Part shown: positions 10,381 to 19,960 of the stretch, piece after piece
Numbering within the stretch: the first letter of the stretch is position 1
Layout: each line of letters begins with the position of its first letter
Assembly (NCBI GenBank): GCA_022457065.1
Contig: JAJGBQ010000002.1
Span: forward strand, 2,170,001 to 2,234,000
DNA from: Curvularia sp. ZM96
Lineage: Eukaryota; Ascomycota; Dothideomycetes; Pleosporales; Pleosporaceae
Length of the DNA stretch: 64,000 nucleotides
Reading direction: 5' to 3'
Translations under genes and position numbers: made by a program
Notes under the pieces: model-generated
Seen by the model: only the letters and a program-made list of their open reading frames with translations
The model's database searches: none
Told to the model about the DNA's origin: nothing

Positions 10381-13300
10381 TTAGCCCCAGTAGGGTGTTC
10401 GCAGCCCGACAAAAGTTGACCCCACATCGTTCACGTCATCTTTCTTAGGCCGTTGCCCTGCGAGCTGTGCTTGAGTTAGCAAGCTGGTCAGCTAGGGATA
10501 CCGCGAGATCAAAGTACCTCTAATTGTATGTGCCTGTGAACATGCACAAGCCAATCGACATAGCTTTGCGCCTCATTGTTTCGATCCTCGTAAAGAAGCC
10601 TGGCGAACTCGTACTCTGATCCGTCAAGACCCTGTCGTGCAAGCTGAATAGTAAGGGCCTTGGAGCCACGAGTAGTAGCTAGGTACTGAAGGATGTTCCG
10701 AACTTGTGCGTTGAGATGTGTTTCGAGGACGGGGAGCGTAGACTGGAATGGATCAAGTGCTTTGAGACTATTGTTGCCCTCACCGAAGAGGTCCTCAAGC
10801 AAGTTGGGTGAGACGTGCGCGTGCAACCACAACAGACAAATTTGGCCATTGTCAACAATGTATGCACCACCTTCCTCGACCTTGGAAAAGGACGCTCGTG
10901 TACACTCTGGCATGACGAGGTGACCCTTGTCATTCGCAAATCCGTCACCCGCATCGAGGTTGTGGATCGCAATAATCCGTGGGTAAAGGTATAGCGATAA
11001 TTCCAGCGGCCCCATGGACCTGATCATTCGCATATCGTGGACCCTCCTGTCCGTGGGCTCCTTGCCTCCCTTGAAAGCCCGTGACTTGATCAAGCCAAGA
11101 ATGTACATGCTGAACTCTTTGAGATTTTCCGGCAGCACGAGCTGGCCAGGAGGGTTGTTGCCTGAAAAGTTCTTCCTGTACCCGGCAAGTATGTCGACAG
11201 TCTTCTCTGTCAAAGCTCCTCTGATTTCTTTCAGATTCTTCTCAGTCATGCGAACAGCAGCCTCCTTGGCGATAATGCTGACCACTGCATCCTGGTCGAC
11301 AAACTTCATGCATTCGCCGGTGTTGGCGCTCACACTGGCTACAATGTTGGTACATCGTACTCGGCGCTCACCGTTAGCAGCTGTATATAAGAGTGCACTC
11401 TGGAAGTGAGCATCGAGCTTAGGATCCAGCTTCCCGTCGTAGCTAAACATGACGCCGATGGCCTTGTCAGAGTCTATGACTCCAAATTCCAAGTCAGCTC
11501 CAAAAGTGTGGTGGTAGAAGTTGCCGTGGTAGTTAGAGACCTGCAGACCAGTCGAGCATCGAACCTTCATCAGCGCTTGATAACCGGTTTCTCGAGTGAC
11601 AGTGTGCTGGACCTCTCTGGAAAGTCTAAGTAGATCCCGAGGCGAGGTGAAATTTGGATAGTAGAAGATTTCTCCGCCTGTTAGAGCAGAGACATGGCCT
11701 AACAAGGAATATTAGCGGCATTGACGAGCTTATAACGATTGCACTTACCGATAGTCGCAATGTCAAGATAACCCCCACTGGGCGCTGCGAGGAAAAAGTC
11801 GACACCAATGCCATTTTGTACCATCTTCTCAGCCACCTTTCTGAAACCCGGATGTTCAGTTTGGAACAGCTTCCTCTCAGCGTCGGTGTTGTGTTGGTTA
11901 CCATCATCACGGAGTATCAGCCGACCAGGACCCCAGGTAGGAAGCGCAGCCAGAGAGCAAACTATTTTTCCACCCGTCGCCATCAGTGCTTGCACAGCGG
12001 AGTTCAAAGTGGGAAGCAGAGCCGGCTCAGGGTGCTTTATTTCAGAGAACATGTTTGGCAAATTCGTAAGAAGCGAGGTGATAACACCCTTCGACTCGAC
12101 AGGGTCGACAAATAAGCCTTCGCTAAATGGCAGGAATGGATCCTCAAGGTCGGACATGACCAGCATTTGAGCATTTGTCAAGTTAGGATGGAGGTTGTAG
12201 AAGTGCATCTCCCTGTCAAATGTCACAATGCCAACCTTCGCACCCTTCGGTATTCTGCTGGTGACTTCGGTCTCTTCGGTTTCGCCTCTTGATTCACCAT
12301 ACAAAGCGCTCAATATTCCTTCGCAGAAACCATGCAAGAATCCACGATTCACAGCCTCAGCAGTGACATCAATCAAAAACAACCACCGTAATCCAACAGG
12401 CTCCTTGGACCAATATTCCTTCGGGACCATAAAGTCGACAGTACCTAGTGTAAGTTCAGGTCGTTGCAGTCGATCTATCCGTACGCCAGTATGGTCCGTA
12501 GGGGCAAAATACTCTCCAGGAACATCGTTAGGATAAGTACACAGATTGCATACAAACTTGTTACCGCCGGCCTTGAACTGCATGAAGGGGTTCATGTACG
12601 CTCGACACCTGGTGCATCTTGGTGGTCCCGTTTCGCCAAAGTCCAGTATCGGTATGGGCTGTTCACCTTCTTGTTGAGCAGCTAGCGGTTGCAGAACCAT
12701 GCCTAATGGTAGAGAAGTCGCAGCAAGCGCCTGCGCAGTGAGCGGAATACTATTCAACGTCAAACGTGCAAACTTGGGCGACGAGTTTCCTTGGTCAAAA
12801 GCTACAAAGGGGACTGTTGCCGGAGGGGGAAGATGGTGCTCCATAGTGGGATATACATGCTCCAGGTAGTATTTCGCTGGCGCATCCCGCGACTTCGGTA
12901 CACTGGGTATCTGTTCGGGGTCCACACGCCCTTGTGCCGATCCGACAGCCGCTCCTCCTGATTGATGTGGCGATGCTGTTGTCCTCGCAGCGAATTGCAT
13001 TGGTGAAGCCTGAGCTCCAGGACTGAAGACCGGGTTCACTGGTGCTGGAAACTGGCTCATGGCGGGGGTGATCTGAGGCTCCATCCATTGCGGCCCGCCA
13101 ACATGCGGCGAATTGGGATTGCTGAATTGTGAAGGTGACCCACTCTGGGGCATGCCAGTAAATGCCTGCGAGCTTCCTCCAGGACCCTCAATGTTGTGGT
13201 AGGCATGTCTGTCCTTCTTCTTATGCCTAGGTTGTGCCACCACTTGATCCCCGCCGAGGCCAACCGCTCCCATCTGCCCCGCTAAGCTGTTGACATCCTC

Positions 13301-13561
13301 CGCACCCTGATACTGGTTGTAGGCTTGCGGCGCCCCCTGTTGTGGGAAGTAGGATTCCTGCTGTACTGGTGTGCCGTACTGCGCGGGCGCGCCTGCGTAT
13401 TGATTTGGTGCTTGAGCCATCGCGGGACTTCCGGTCTGTTGGTAGCTAGCAGGACTCGCAGCAACTGGCGGCCTCCATTTGTTGCTTTCATCTTGCATGC
13501 CCGCCCCATTCGGGTTGGGGGAGCTTGCACCTGGCGTCTGGTGCATATGGAATTCGGACAT
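10381..13561 (-). CDS. SEC24: COPII coat protein Sec24
   Basis: Sec24 is the cargo-binding half of the Sec23-Sec24 inner coat at ER exit sites. Exons are 13561-11749, 11698-10518 and 10464-10381, giving 1,025 residues. Introns are 50 and 53 bp. The last intron has a GCTAACTCAAG branch region and lets the protein end FVGLRTPYWG; without it the frame would stop at 10509. The first 220 residues are Pro/Gln-rich and disordered, as usual. The zinc finger follows (CTRC ... CNLC). The trunk domain begins about PELTLGTVDF and includes WLFLIDVTAEAV. Beta-barrel, helical and gelsolin-like regions follow (GQICLLWLHAHVSPNLL). The start is ATG 13561, directly before the disordered region; the frame is open upstream to 13651 but has no Sec24-like sequence. 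Confidence 0.96.
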
Positions 13562-14177
13562 GGTCGCGACGGCGCGGGGACGATGCGCTCGAGTCGACAA
13601 GTGGGATGGTTCGAGGCGGATTAAGCGTATGGCCAAGAGGCAACAGGACACGAAGCACTATCGGCGATATATCACGGGGCGAGCATTTCTGGAGTGAATT
13701 CGGCGCGGGCGAAGGGACAGATATCTTGGAACCAAGTGTGATGATCTGTCTATTTTCTAGACCTATGCTTCCCATACAAGTACGTCCGTGCACGCTCCTC
13801 ACATGCAAGAACGAGACATACAAAGTCGCGTGATACCAATGCCGTTAATTCAGGTAAAACTATTACAGACGACGCGGTAGCAATTGTTCTGGTAGAATGA
13901 CTTGATAGTATTCTATGTGTATGCGGGAACCCCCCAGCTACCGAGCACATAGGTTTACCAACCGGCATTGTCCCATACGACTGTGTCGCGCTTCGTTATC
14001 CGCGCAAGGAAGACCAGGTAGATTGTGTTCTTGTACCTTGGTTTGTGCATCCTCGACATCCGTCAATGCTAACGCTCTTTTTCATAACCCTATCTGGCTT
14101 TCCGTGAACCCGACTTGGGTAGCCATTATGGTTTCTATTTGAATGTAGAAAACACCAACTTTCTCACGTCTTGTCCT
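13562..14177. other. intergenic, SEC24 promoter and APS2 3' flank
   Basis: This 616-bp gap lies between two minus-strand genes. I see no coding sequence or repeat. Confidence 0.55.
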
Positions 14178-14984
14178 TTATTCCAGTTTGTCCAGATGCG
14201 CCAACCGCGTCAATACGACCTGTTTGCTGGTCTCCTCAATCTCGCCCGCAAGAAACACCTCGTCAAGGATCGCATAGACCTGTATTATCCGTCAGTTCTC
14301 TGCTTTAGAGTGAATCAATCAACATTGCCCTCTTGTCTCTGACTGACATCTCCTTGTCGTCTCTCCGTAACTTGCCGTACACACGTACCTTGTAGAAGTT
14401 GAACACCAAGTCCAGCTCACACACATTGCCAAAGAACGCATCCAGCACTTCGACAAAGAAATGTATAGCTTCCAAGTACGCCAGTTCGTTGTCATTCGTA
14501 TCGACGCATGCACAGAAGAAGAGGCCAGCATATCGACGGTACACGATCTTAGACATATTGCGGAACTCGACGAAGTTGGACTGGTGTTTCTGGTCTCTCG
14601 GCGCAATGAGACGGTGCACCTGTCTTGGCCGTAAGTTACATGCGCAACCTTCTTGCAGATACGGTCATTATTCGAGGAGTTGTTCGGGCAAGGCAAGTCT
14701 GCGTTTACGAAGCGGTCGAAAGGGGAGCGTGATAGCGGTGATAAGAATGAGAAGGCTTGCGTACCTCGCCTTTTAACTTGACTTTTTCATCGTCCTGAAA
14801 GCTAGTCAGCGAAGAGTCCCCCCTCTATTACGCTTTCATGATTCAACTCACACTATACGGCGCATACCATTTGGCTAACCGCGTCTTTCCCCTGCGCAAC
14901 ACCACATGTTAACATCAGACAAACCACCCGTGGCATGACGCAGACGTACTGTCGGTTCTGAATGAGAATGAATGAGAGCACCAT
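14178..14984 (-). CDS. APS2: AP-2 adaptor complex sigma subunit
   Basis: This is the small chain of the clathrin adaptor AP-2 at the plasma membrane, which helps bind dileucine endocytic signals. Five coding exons, 14984-14950, 14891-14852, 14794-14765, 14619-14389 and 14279-14178, give 145 residues, the normal length. Introns are 58, 57, 145 and 109 bp. Joined, the protein starts MVLSFILIQNRQGKTRLAKW and continues YSDDEKVKLKGEVHRLIAPR, then YRRYAGLFFCACVDTNDNEL, FFGNVCELDLVFNFYKVYAI and AGEIEETSKQVVLTRL. All are hallmark sigma blocks, and the DTNDNEL and ELDLVFNFYK segments are near invariant. The first three exons are only 30-40 nt long. Confidence 0.96.
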
Positions 14985-15305
14985 ATTCGCAATGTGCCCG
15001 GTGTAATAGGCTCGGCGCGCTGCAAGAGGTGTGACAGGGACCGCGGTCCAGAGGATCCAAGGCTCCGTGAAAGGTACATGGCTCGTGCGCTCAATGGATC
15101 CCTGCACCGCCCATTCGGTGGGCGGAAGTCCACTTTTAGCCGCAGGCATCGCCTTGTGGAGTGGAATTTGGTTCCCACTCTACGGCCTTTGTACGACAAG
15201 CTCAACAACAAATGTGCAGCGGGTGAAATTTTGAGTTTGATTAATATACATTATTGATTCTTTATCAAAATATCTATTGAACTAATGGAACACAGGCTAA
15301 GCATT
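14985..15305. other. intergenic, APS2 promoter
   Basis: This 321-bp gap lies between two minus-strand genes. Bases 15235-15300 are AT-rich. Nothing else was seen. Confidence 0.5.
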
Positions 15306-16427
15306 TCATACCAAGCAAGTCTGTCTACTATACATTCCTGTAAATGGAGGCCAATCTTTCCACGCCTCTGCAGTACTCAAGGCGACTTGCTGGTCTGACT
15401 TTGATATAGAGATGTCCCTCTTCTGCTCCGTTTTCTTGCTGTTGTGCGTTGTGGAAGAAGGACTTCCACGGCGGTACCTCCTCCTGCTAAGCAAAGGTTT
15501 GAGCGACCCTCCAACCGTCGGAGTAGAGCTATCCGATGGTTGCGGTACGCCCAAGTCACTTGATATGGGTGATCTTGTAGTAGCTATGATTGCGTCGTCT
15601 TTACTGTCTTGTGACGGTGACTCGATAACGCTGCCCCTTCCTGTTGCCGTATTTTCTTCTGTGATAGCAGAGAGCGGTGACGCAGCACGTCTGCTGCCGT
15701 TCTTTCTCTTCTCGGCGCTCACTAACAGAGCAGTCCAGAAGCTCAAAGTCCCATCCTTGTTTGCTGCCTTGACGTCTCCGTAGTTATTCGGCTTGGGAAT
15801 GCCTTCTGAAGCCGTCTTGACCGATACATCAAGTGTCGACCTGGTGTTGGTTTCAGAAACAGGGAAACTGGATTGAACAGGCGTATGGATGCCGAATTTC
15901 TTCCCCCATCTACATTCAGATGGATAATCGCAAATGCTCCAGCAGTTTTTCTTCTTTTGCGCCAAGGCTTCGCCTTCATTGTCAACTGGAGAGTCATTAC
16001 GCAAGGCACTTTTGTCCCTAGGAGCACCTCTCCGCCATCTGCTCCACTCTTTCCAACCAGAGTAGTCAAACTGGCTGCTGCAGGCGCCATGTTTCTTTGT
16101 GCGCCGCGCGCTGGTTGGTTTCCGCCATGCCTTGAGAGGGGTTGGGCCGCTGCAGTAATAGTGTCCGTCTTCAAGACAACGTCTTGTGACGCCCAAGCCG
16201 TAACTATTACGGCATTGGTGGCATGTCCACGTCCATTTCAAAGGACTCGAGGGTGCGCGCACTTCTGTCTTTGAAGGGTTTGTTGAGCTTTGCTGGTTCG
16301 TATGTTGAGATTGATTTCGATGTGGTACCACCGGCGTGAAGGGTGAACATGGTGAGAAGGGCGATGGTGGAATCGATAAACGTGAAGGTTTGAAGGGTGC
16401 CGGAGATATTCTAAGAGATTGCTGCAT
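15306..16427 (-). CDS. cysteine-rich fungal protein of unknown function, 373 aa
   Basis: This is a single open exon from ATG 16427 to TGA 15306-15308. The frame is open further upstream to 16541, but ATG 16427 precedes the Pro/Ser-rich start and is the better choice. Residues 1-63 are disordered. Residues 65-183 form a compact Cys/Trp-rich region: WTWTCHQC (C69, C72), RRCLEDGHYYC (C84, C92), HGACSSQFDYSGWKEWSRWRR (H113, C116), and NCWSICDYPSECRWGKKFG (C162, C166, C171). Eight cysteines plus histidines in this order suggest one or two bound zinc ions. I recall similar hypothetical proteins across Pezizomycotina but no named domain. The C-terminal half is Ser/Thr/Lys-rich and probably disordered. 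A nuclear or nucleic-acid role is possible but unproven. Confidence 0.8.
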   Translation of the reverse strand: MQQSLRISPAPFKPSRLSIPPSPFSPCSPFTPVVPHRNQSQHTNQQSSTNPSKTEVRAPSSPLKWTWTCHQCRNSYGLGVTRRCLEDGHYYCSGPTPLKAWRKPTSARRTKKHGACSSQFDYSGWKEWSRWRRGAPRDKSALRNDSPVDNEGEALAQKKKNCWSICDYPSECRWGKKFGIHTPVQSSFPVSETNTRSTLDVSVKTASEGIPKPNNYGDVKAANKDGTLSFWTALLVSAEKRKNGSRRAASPLSAITEENTATGRGSVIESPSQDSKDDAIIATTRSPISSDLGVPQPSDSSTPTVGGSLKPLLSRRRYRRGSPSSTTHNSKKTEQKRDISISKSDQQVALSTAEAWKDWPPFTGMYSRQTCLV

Positions 16428-18159
16428 GATGCTGCGAATGTAATTGCGGACGTTTATTGAAGAGGTTGATGATAGAAATTGACGATGAAGGCTAATTGTC
16501 AGCTGATGCCGAGAACATATCTTTTTCTGGGACCAGATCACTGGTCACATCTCATGGGATATTTGAAGCCTGTGGTTCTTTGTGAAGGAGTGTAGAAGCG
16601 ATGACGAGATAGTGGACAAAGATGCGTCCTATCAAAATTCTTTGTCTGTTCCAATTGGTTCTATATGCTGAAGAGCTAGCCATCTGTCCTTTGTCACAGA
16701 AGAGCCATTCGAGTGTCAGCCCAATTGTTTCCAAACACATCTGCGCTTTGTTTGGAAGGCTTAGAAACCTTCGCCTCGGGACTTGATACCTTGTGCTATT
16801 TATTCTTCCGAGTATCCATATGAATCAGCATAGTGAGACCTTTCTTTTCTGGGTGATGATCACTGCGTTCGTCGAGTTGACTTGGTTTGAGAGCCGGAAG
16901 AGTTTCCTTGGGAGGAAGTAACCAGCACCTGATATGTGTTGCAACTCCACTTGAAAGCTCACCTGTCTAACGCGCCAAAGTATATTTATCTGACTTGTTG
17001 CAACAAATGTGTAGGATTGCACGCCATCTCTGAGTCGTGACGACGCTGTCTCATCGCAGGTGGGGTATTGTCACGTGCCTTCACAATGATGATGCGACTC
17101 GTATAAGGTTTGCCCCACCCCTCAATCCCGAACCGGTGGAACGCACCTAAGACATTTCTCACCGAGCGCATGTTTCACGGCCTCAGCATTGTCTTGGAAG
17201 ACGCCAAGATCGGTCGCACTTGTGCATTTACTGAGCTTATTCTTACACTGCGCGTACATGCTCACGCAAACATCTCGGTAATAAGGTTCTCAATCGGGGC
17301 GATCACTCCGTAGGTGAAGTAATTCACACGACAACATGCGATTCTTATAGTGTCCTCAGCCAATCGAAACACGCGCCAGACGTGGTGAAGTACAGTGCCT
17401 TGTGGGCGGACGCTGAAAGAACTAAAAGTTGGTAGTAAGCCGAATGCATGGGAGACGTAAGCACACCACCAACAGCAAGTGAAGCGTACGCCTGGGTCGT
17501 ATGTACATGTGGTGATATACCTCAGCTTGGGCGGTGATACCTCCTTGGCAGGACTATGAGATTGTGATACAAGATGTAGATGTGCGTGTGCATTCGTGAT
17601 GTGATCAATCACGGGCCTGGACAGGTTTCCATACCCCACACAACTAGCATATTTAGCTTCAAGCCTATCGCGGTGGATTGACATCATTCATCTGTCGGAT
17701 CTGGGGTGCATCAATATAGCCGGGGCTAGACATGAGCGATCACTGCTGGGGAGTGGGTGTAGATAAGGATGATGTGGACGGCGGGCTTGGCGGCGGACAG
17801 TGCAACAACACCAGACGAATCAAGAGGGCAGTTATCCTCGGATTGATAAGGTTCAGCTGGGCACAGAACTTCAGCACAGCCTCTTCAGCCATGTGATCTA
17901 GTGGAACCAGCAGCAAGTTGATGGATGTCATGAATTTGGCAATGGTAGGATCGGAATAGTAAATATGGAATTTCAATGATAAGTCCATGCCTGAATTATG
18001 TACACTACATTTTTGAAATCAAATGGCAGTTCAGAGGTCTAAAAGTATATACAAAAAAAAGGCTCAACCCAATGACCAGAGCGCAGGTGGTATCTCGAAA
18101 CGATTTGACTCAAAACAAATTACAAGCGGCAGAGTTTAGCCCAAGAGAAACGCGGGAAG
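16428..18159. other. intergenic, no supported gene
   Basis: This 1.7-kb gap lies between minus-strand genes. It has only short ORFs with no family features. One 82-codon minus-strand ORF at 17740-17988 is discussed as rejected. Confidence 0.45.
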
Positions 18160-19960
18160 TTAGGTCTGAACCTGCTTCTCGTTGGTGTGCTCAGGGCCCA
18201 TGGCAACAGCATGCCTGTCACCTCCAATGCCGGTGTGGTCGTGTTCGTGGCTGGAGTTTTCCGAAGGTGCCTTGCCTTCGAGCATTTGGCTGTGCTGGGG
18301 AATGCCGTAGCGGTCGCCTTGAGGTACTGAGTGCTCCCCATTGAGAGGCTCACCCTTGGCAGGGGTCCAGGCAAGGTAGTCTCGGCGAACCTCAACGTAG
18401 TCGTAGGCGAATTCGCCAAGCTGGTCATCGTCCATTCCAAGGAGCTCGGCCTCTTCAGAGGCACGAAGCTTGAGGCCAGGGATCTTGTCGATAGCAAAGG
18501 CGAGAATGGCGCTGACGGTGAAGGAATAGGCGGTGCAAGCGACAATGTAAGCAATCTGCTTGTAGATGCATGCCGCATCACCAGTGATGGCGCCAGCTGT
18601 CAGTCCGTTGTTGACACCGTCAAGACCGATGATGTAGTTGGCACCAAAGATACCGTTGAAGAAAAGGCCCCACATGCCAGCGACACCGTGCTCAGCGAAT
18701 ACATCAAGAGAATCGTCGATCTTGATCCAGAACTTGACTGAGAGGATGTCAGTAAAGGGAACAGAATTGCCCGTTGAGATGAAACTTACTCTTTGTGGCA
18801 AAGTTAGCAACAATGCCAGTGGTGATACCGAGGATAACGCTAGCCCACGGAGGGATGAAACCAGAGGCGGGTGTAGCAGCGACAAGTCCAGAAATGGTAC
18901 CTGAGCACCAACCGACCATGGACCACTTGCGGGCAAGACGCCAATCGAGGATGACCCAGGTCATAGCGGCGAACATGGCGGTAAGGTTGCTGTTCCAGCA
19001 GGCCATGACGGCGCGGAGATTGGCACCGAAAGCGGAGCCGCCGTTGAAGCCCAACCAACCGAACCACAGGAAAACGGTGCCGAGAGTGATGAGCGAGACA
19101 TTGTGAGGGCGGAAGTTGAGCATCATCTTCTCCTGACGGCGTCCGAGGATCATCGAGTAGGCCAACGCAGTGCAACCGGAAACGATTTCGACGGGACCGC
19201 CACCAGCGTAGTCAAGACCACCCCACTTGAAGAACCAGCCGTTCGCGTTCCAGGCCCAGTAGGCGACAGGGCAGTATACGATGGTGGCCCAGAGCCAGAT
19301 GAAGACCATCATGGGAATCAAGCGACCGCGCTCAGCAACGCAACCGACGACAATAGCAGCCGTAACAGCACAGAATTGAAGCTACACGCCTGGTCAGTAT
19401 GCATCCCATCGAGGATTGAAAACATGTGCTATACCTGGTAGAAAGAGTAGAGGAGCTCTGGGATCAGAGGGCTGCCTTGGCTGGGAGCACCAAGCACACC
19501 CTTGAGACCAAACCTGTCAAGGTTGCCAATGAAGCCGTTTGTCGAGGGGCCAAAGGCGAGCGAGTATCCCCAGAAGTACCATTGGAAGGTGATGACGGAG
19601 GCGGAAAACATACACGCCCAGATGAGGGAGAGGGCGGACTTTCTGCGAGCAAGACCGGAGTAGAGGAAGGCTAGACCAGGAATCATGATCAACACCATGG
19701 CCGAGGCCACGATGATGTAGGCCTGGTCACCCGACTGGTACCATTGGTTGAGGTTCTCGGTGACTAGACCAGTCCGTGTCAGTATGCTTCTTGATGCGAT
19801 CTACGACTTTGCAACACAAAGTGTCGTGCAAGATACAGGTATCTGGCGCGGCACGTGCTTCGTGGTACGTGGGTACATGTATGTACTCACCAGAATCACC
19901 ACCAGTAATTTCGTCGGTCCCATTGAATTGGGCAGGACGGCCGACCCACGAGTACGACAT
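18160..19960 (-). CDS. ammonium transporter, Mep/Amt family
   Basis: This is a plasma-membrane ammonium permease for nitrogen uptake. Exons are 19960-19891, 19763-19435, 19381-18790 and 18737-18160, giving 522 residues; introns are 127, 53 and 52 bp. The N terminus is extracellular-type (GDQAYIIVASAMVLIMIPGL begins helix 1), eleven hydrophobic helices follow, and an acidic His-rich cytosolic tail ends the protein. Conserved blocks include LAFLYSGLARRKSALSLIW, FQWYFWGYSLAF, GGLDYAGGGPVEI, FLWFGWLGFNGGSA and the late EHGVAGMWGLFFNGIF. At the first position of the channel's twin-His pair the residue is Glu (about E198, in GGPVEI). The second His is kept (about H347). Glu there is known from yeast Mep1/Mep3, while Mep2 sensors keep His, so this is a Mep1/3-like transporter by that residue. 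Confidence 0.95.

Noticed and set aside
17740..17988. 82-codon minus-strand ORF with ATG
   Set aside because: It has a weakly hydrophobic middle and a Pro/Ser tail, no family features and no splice or promoter support. A short lineage-specific gene cannot be excluded.
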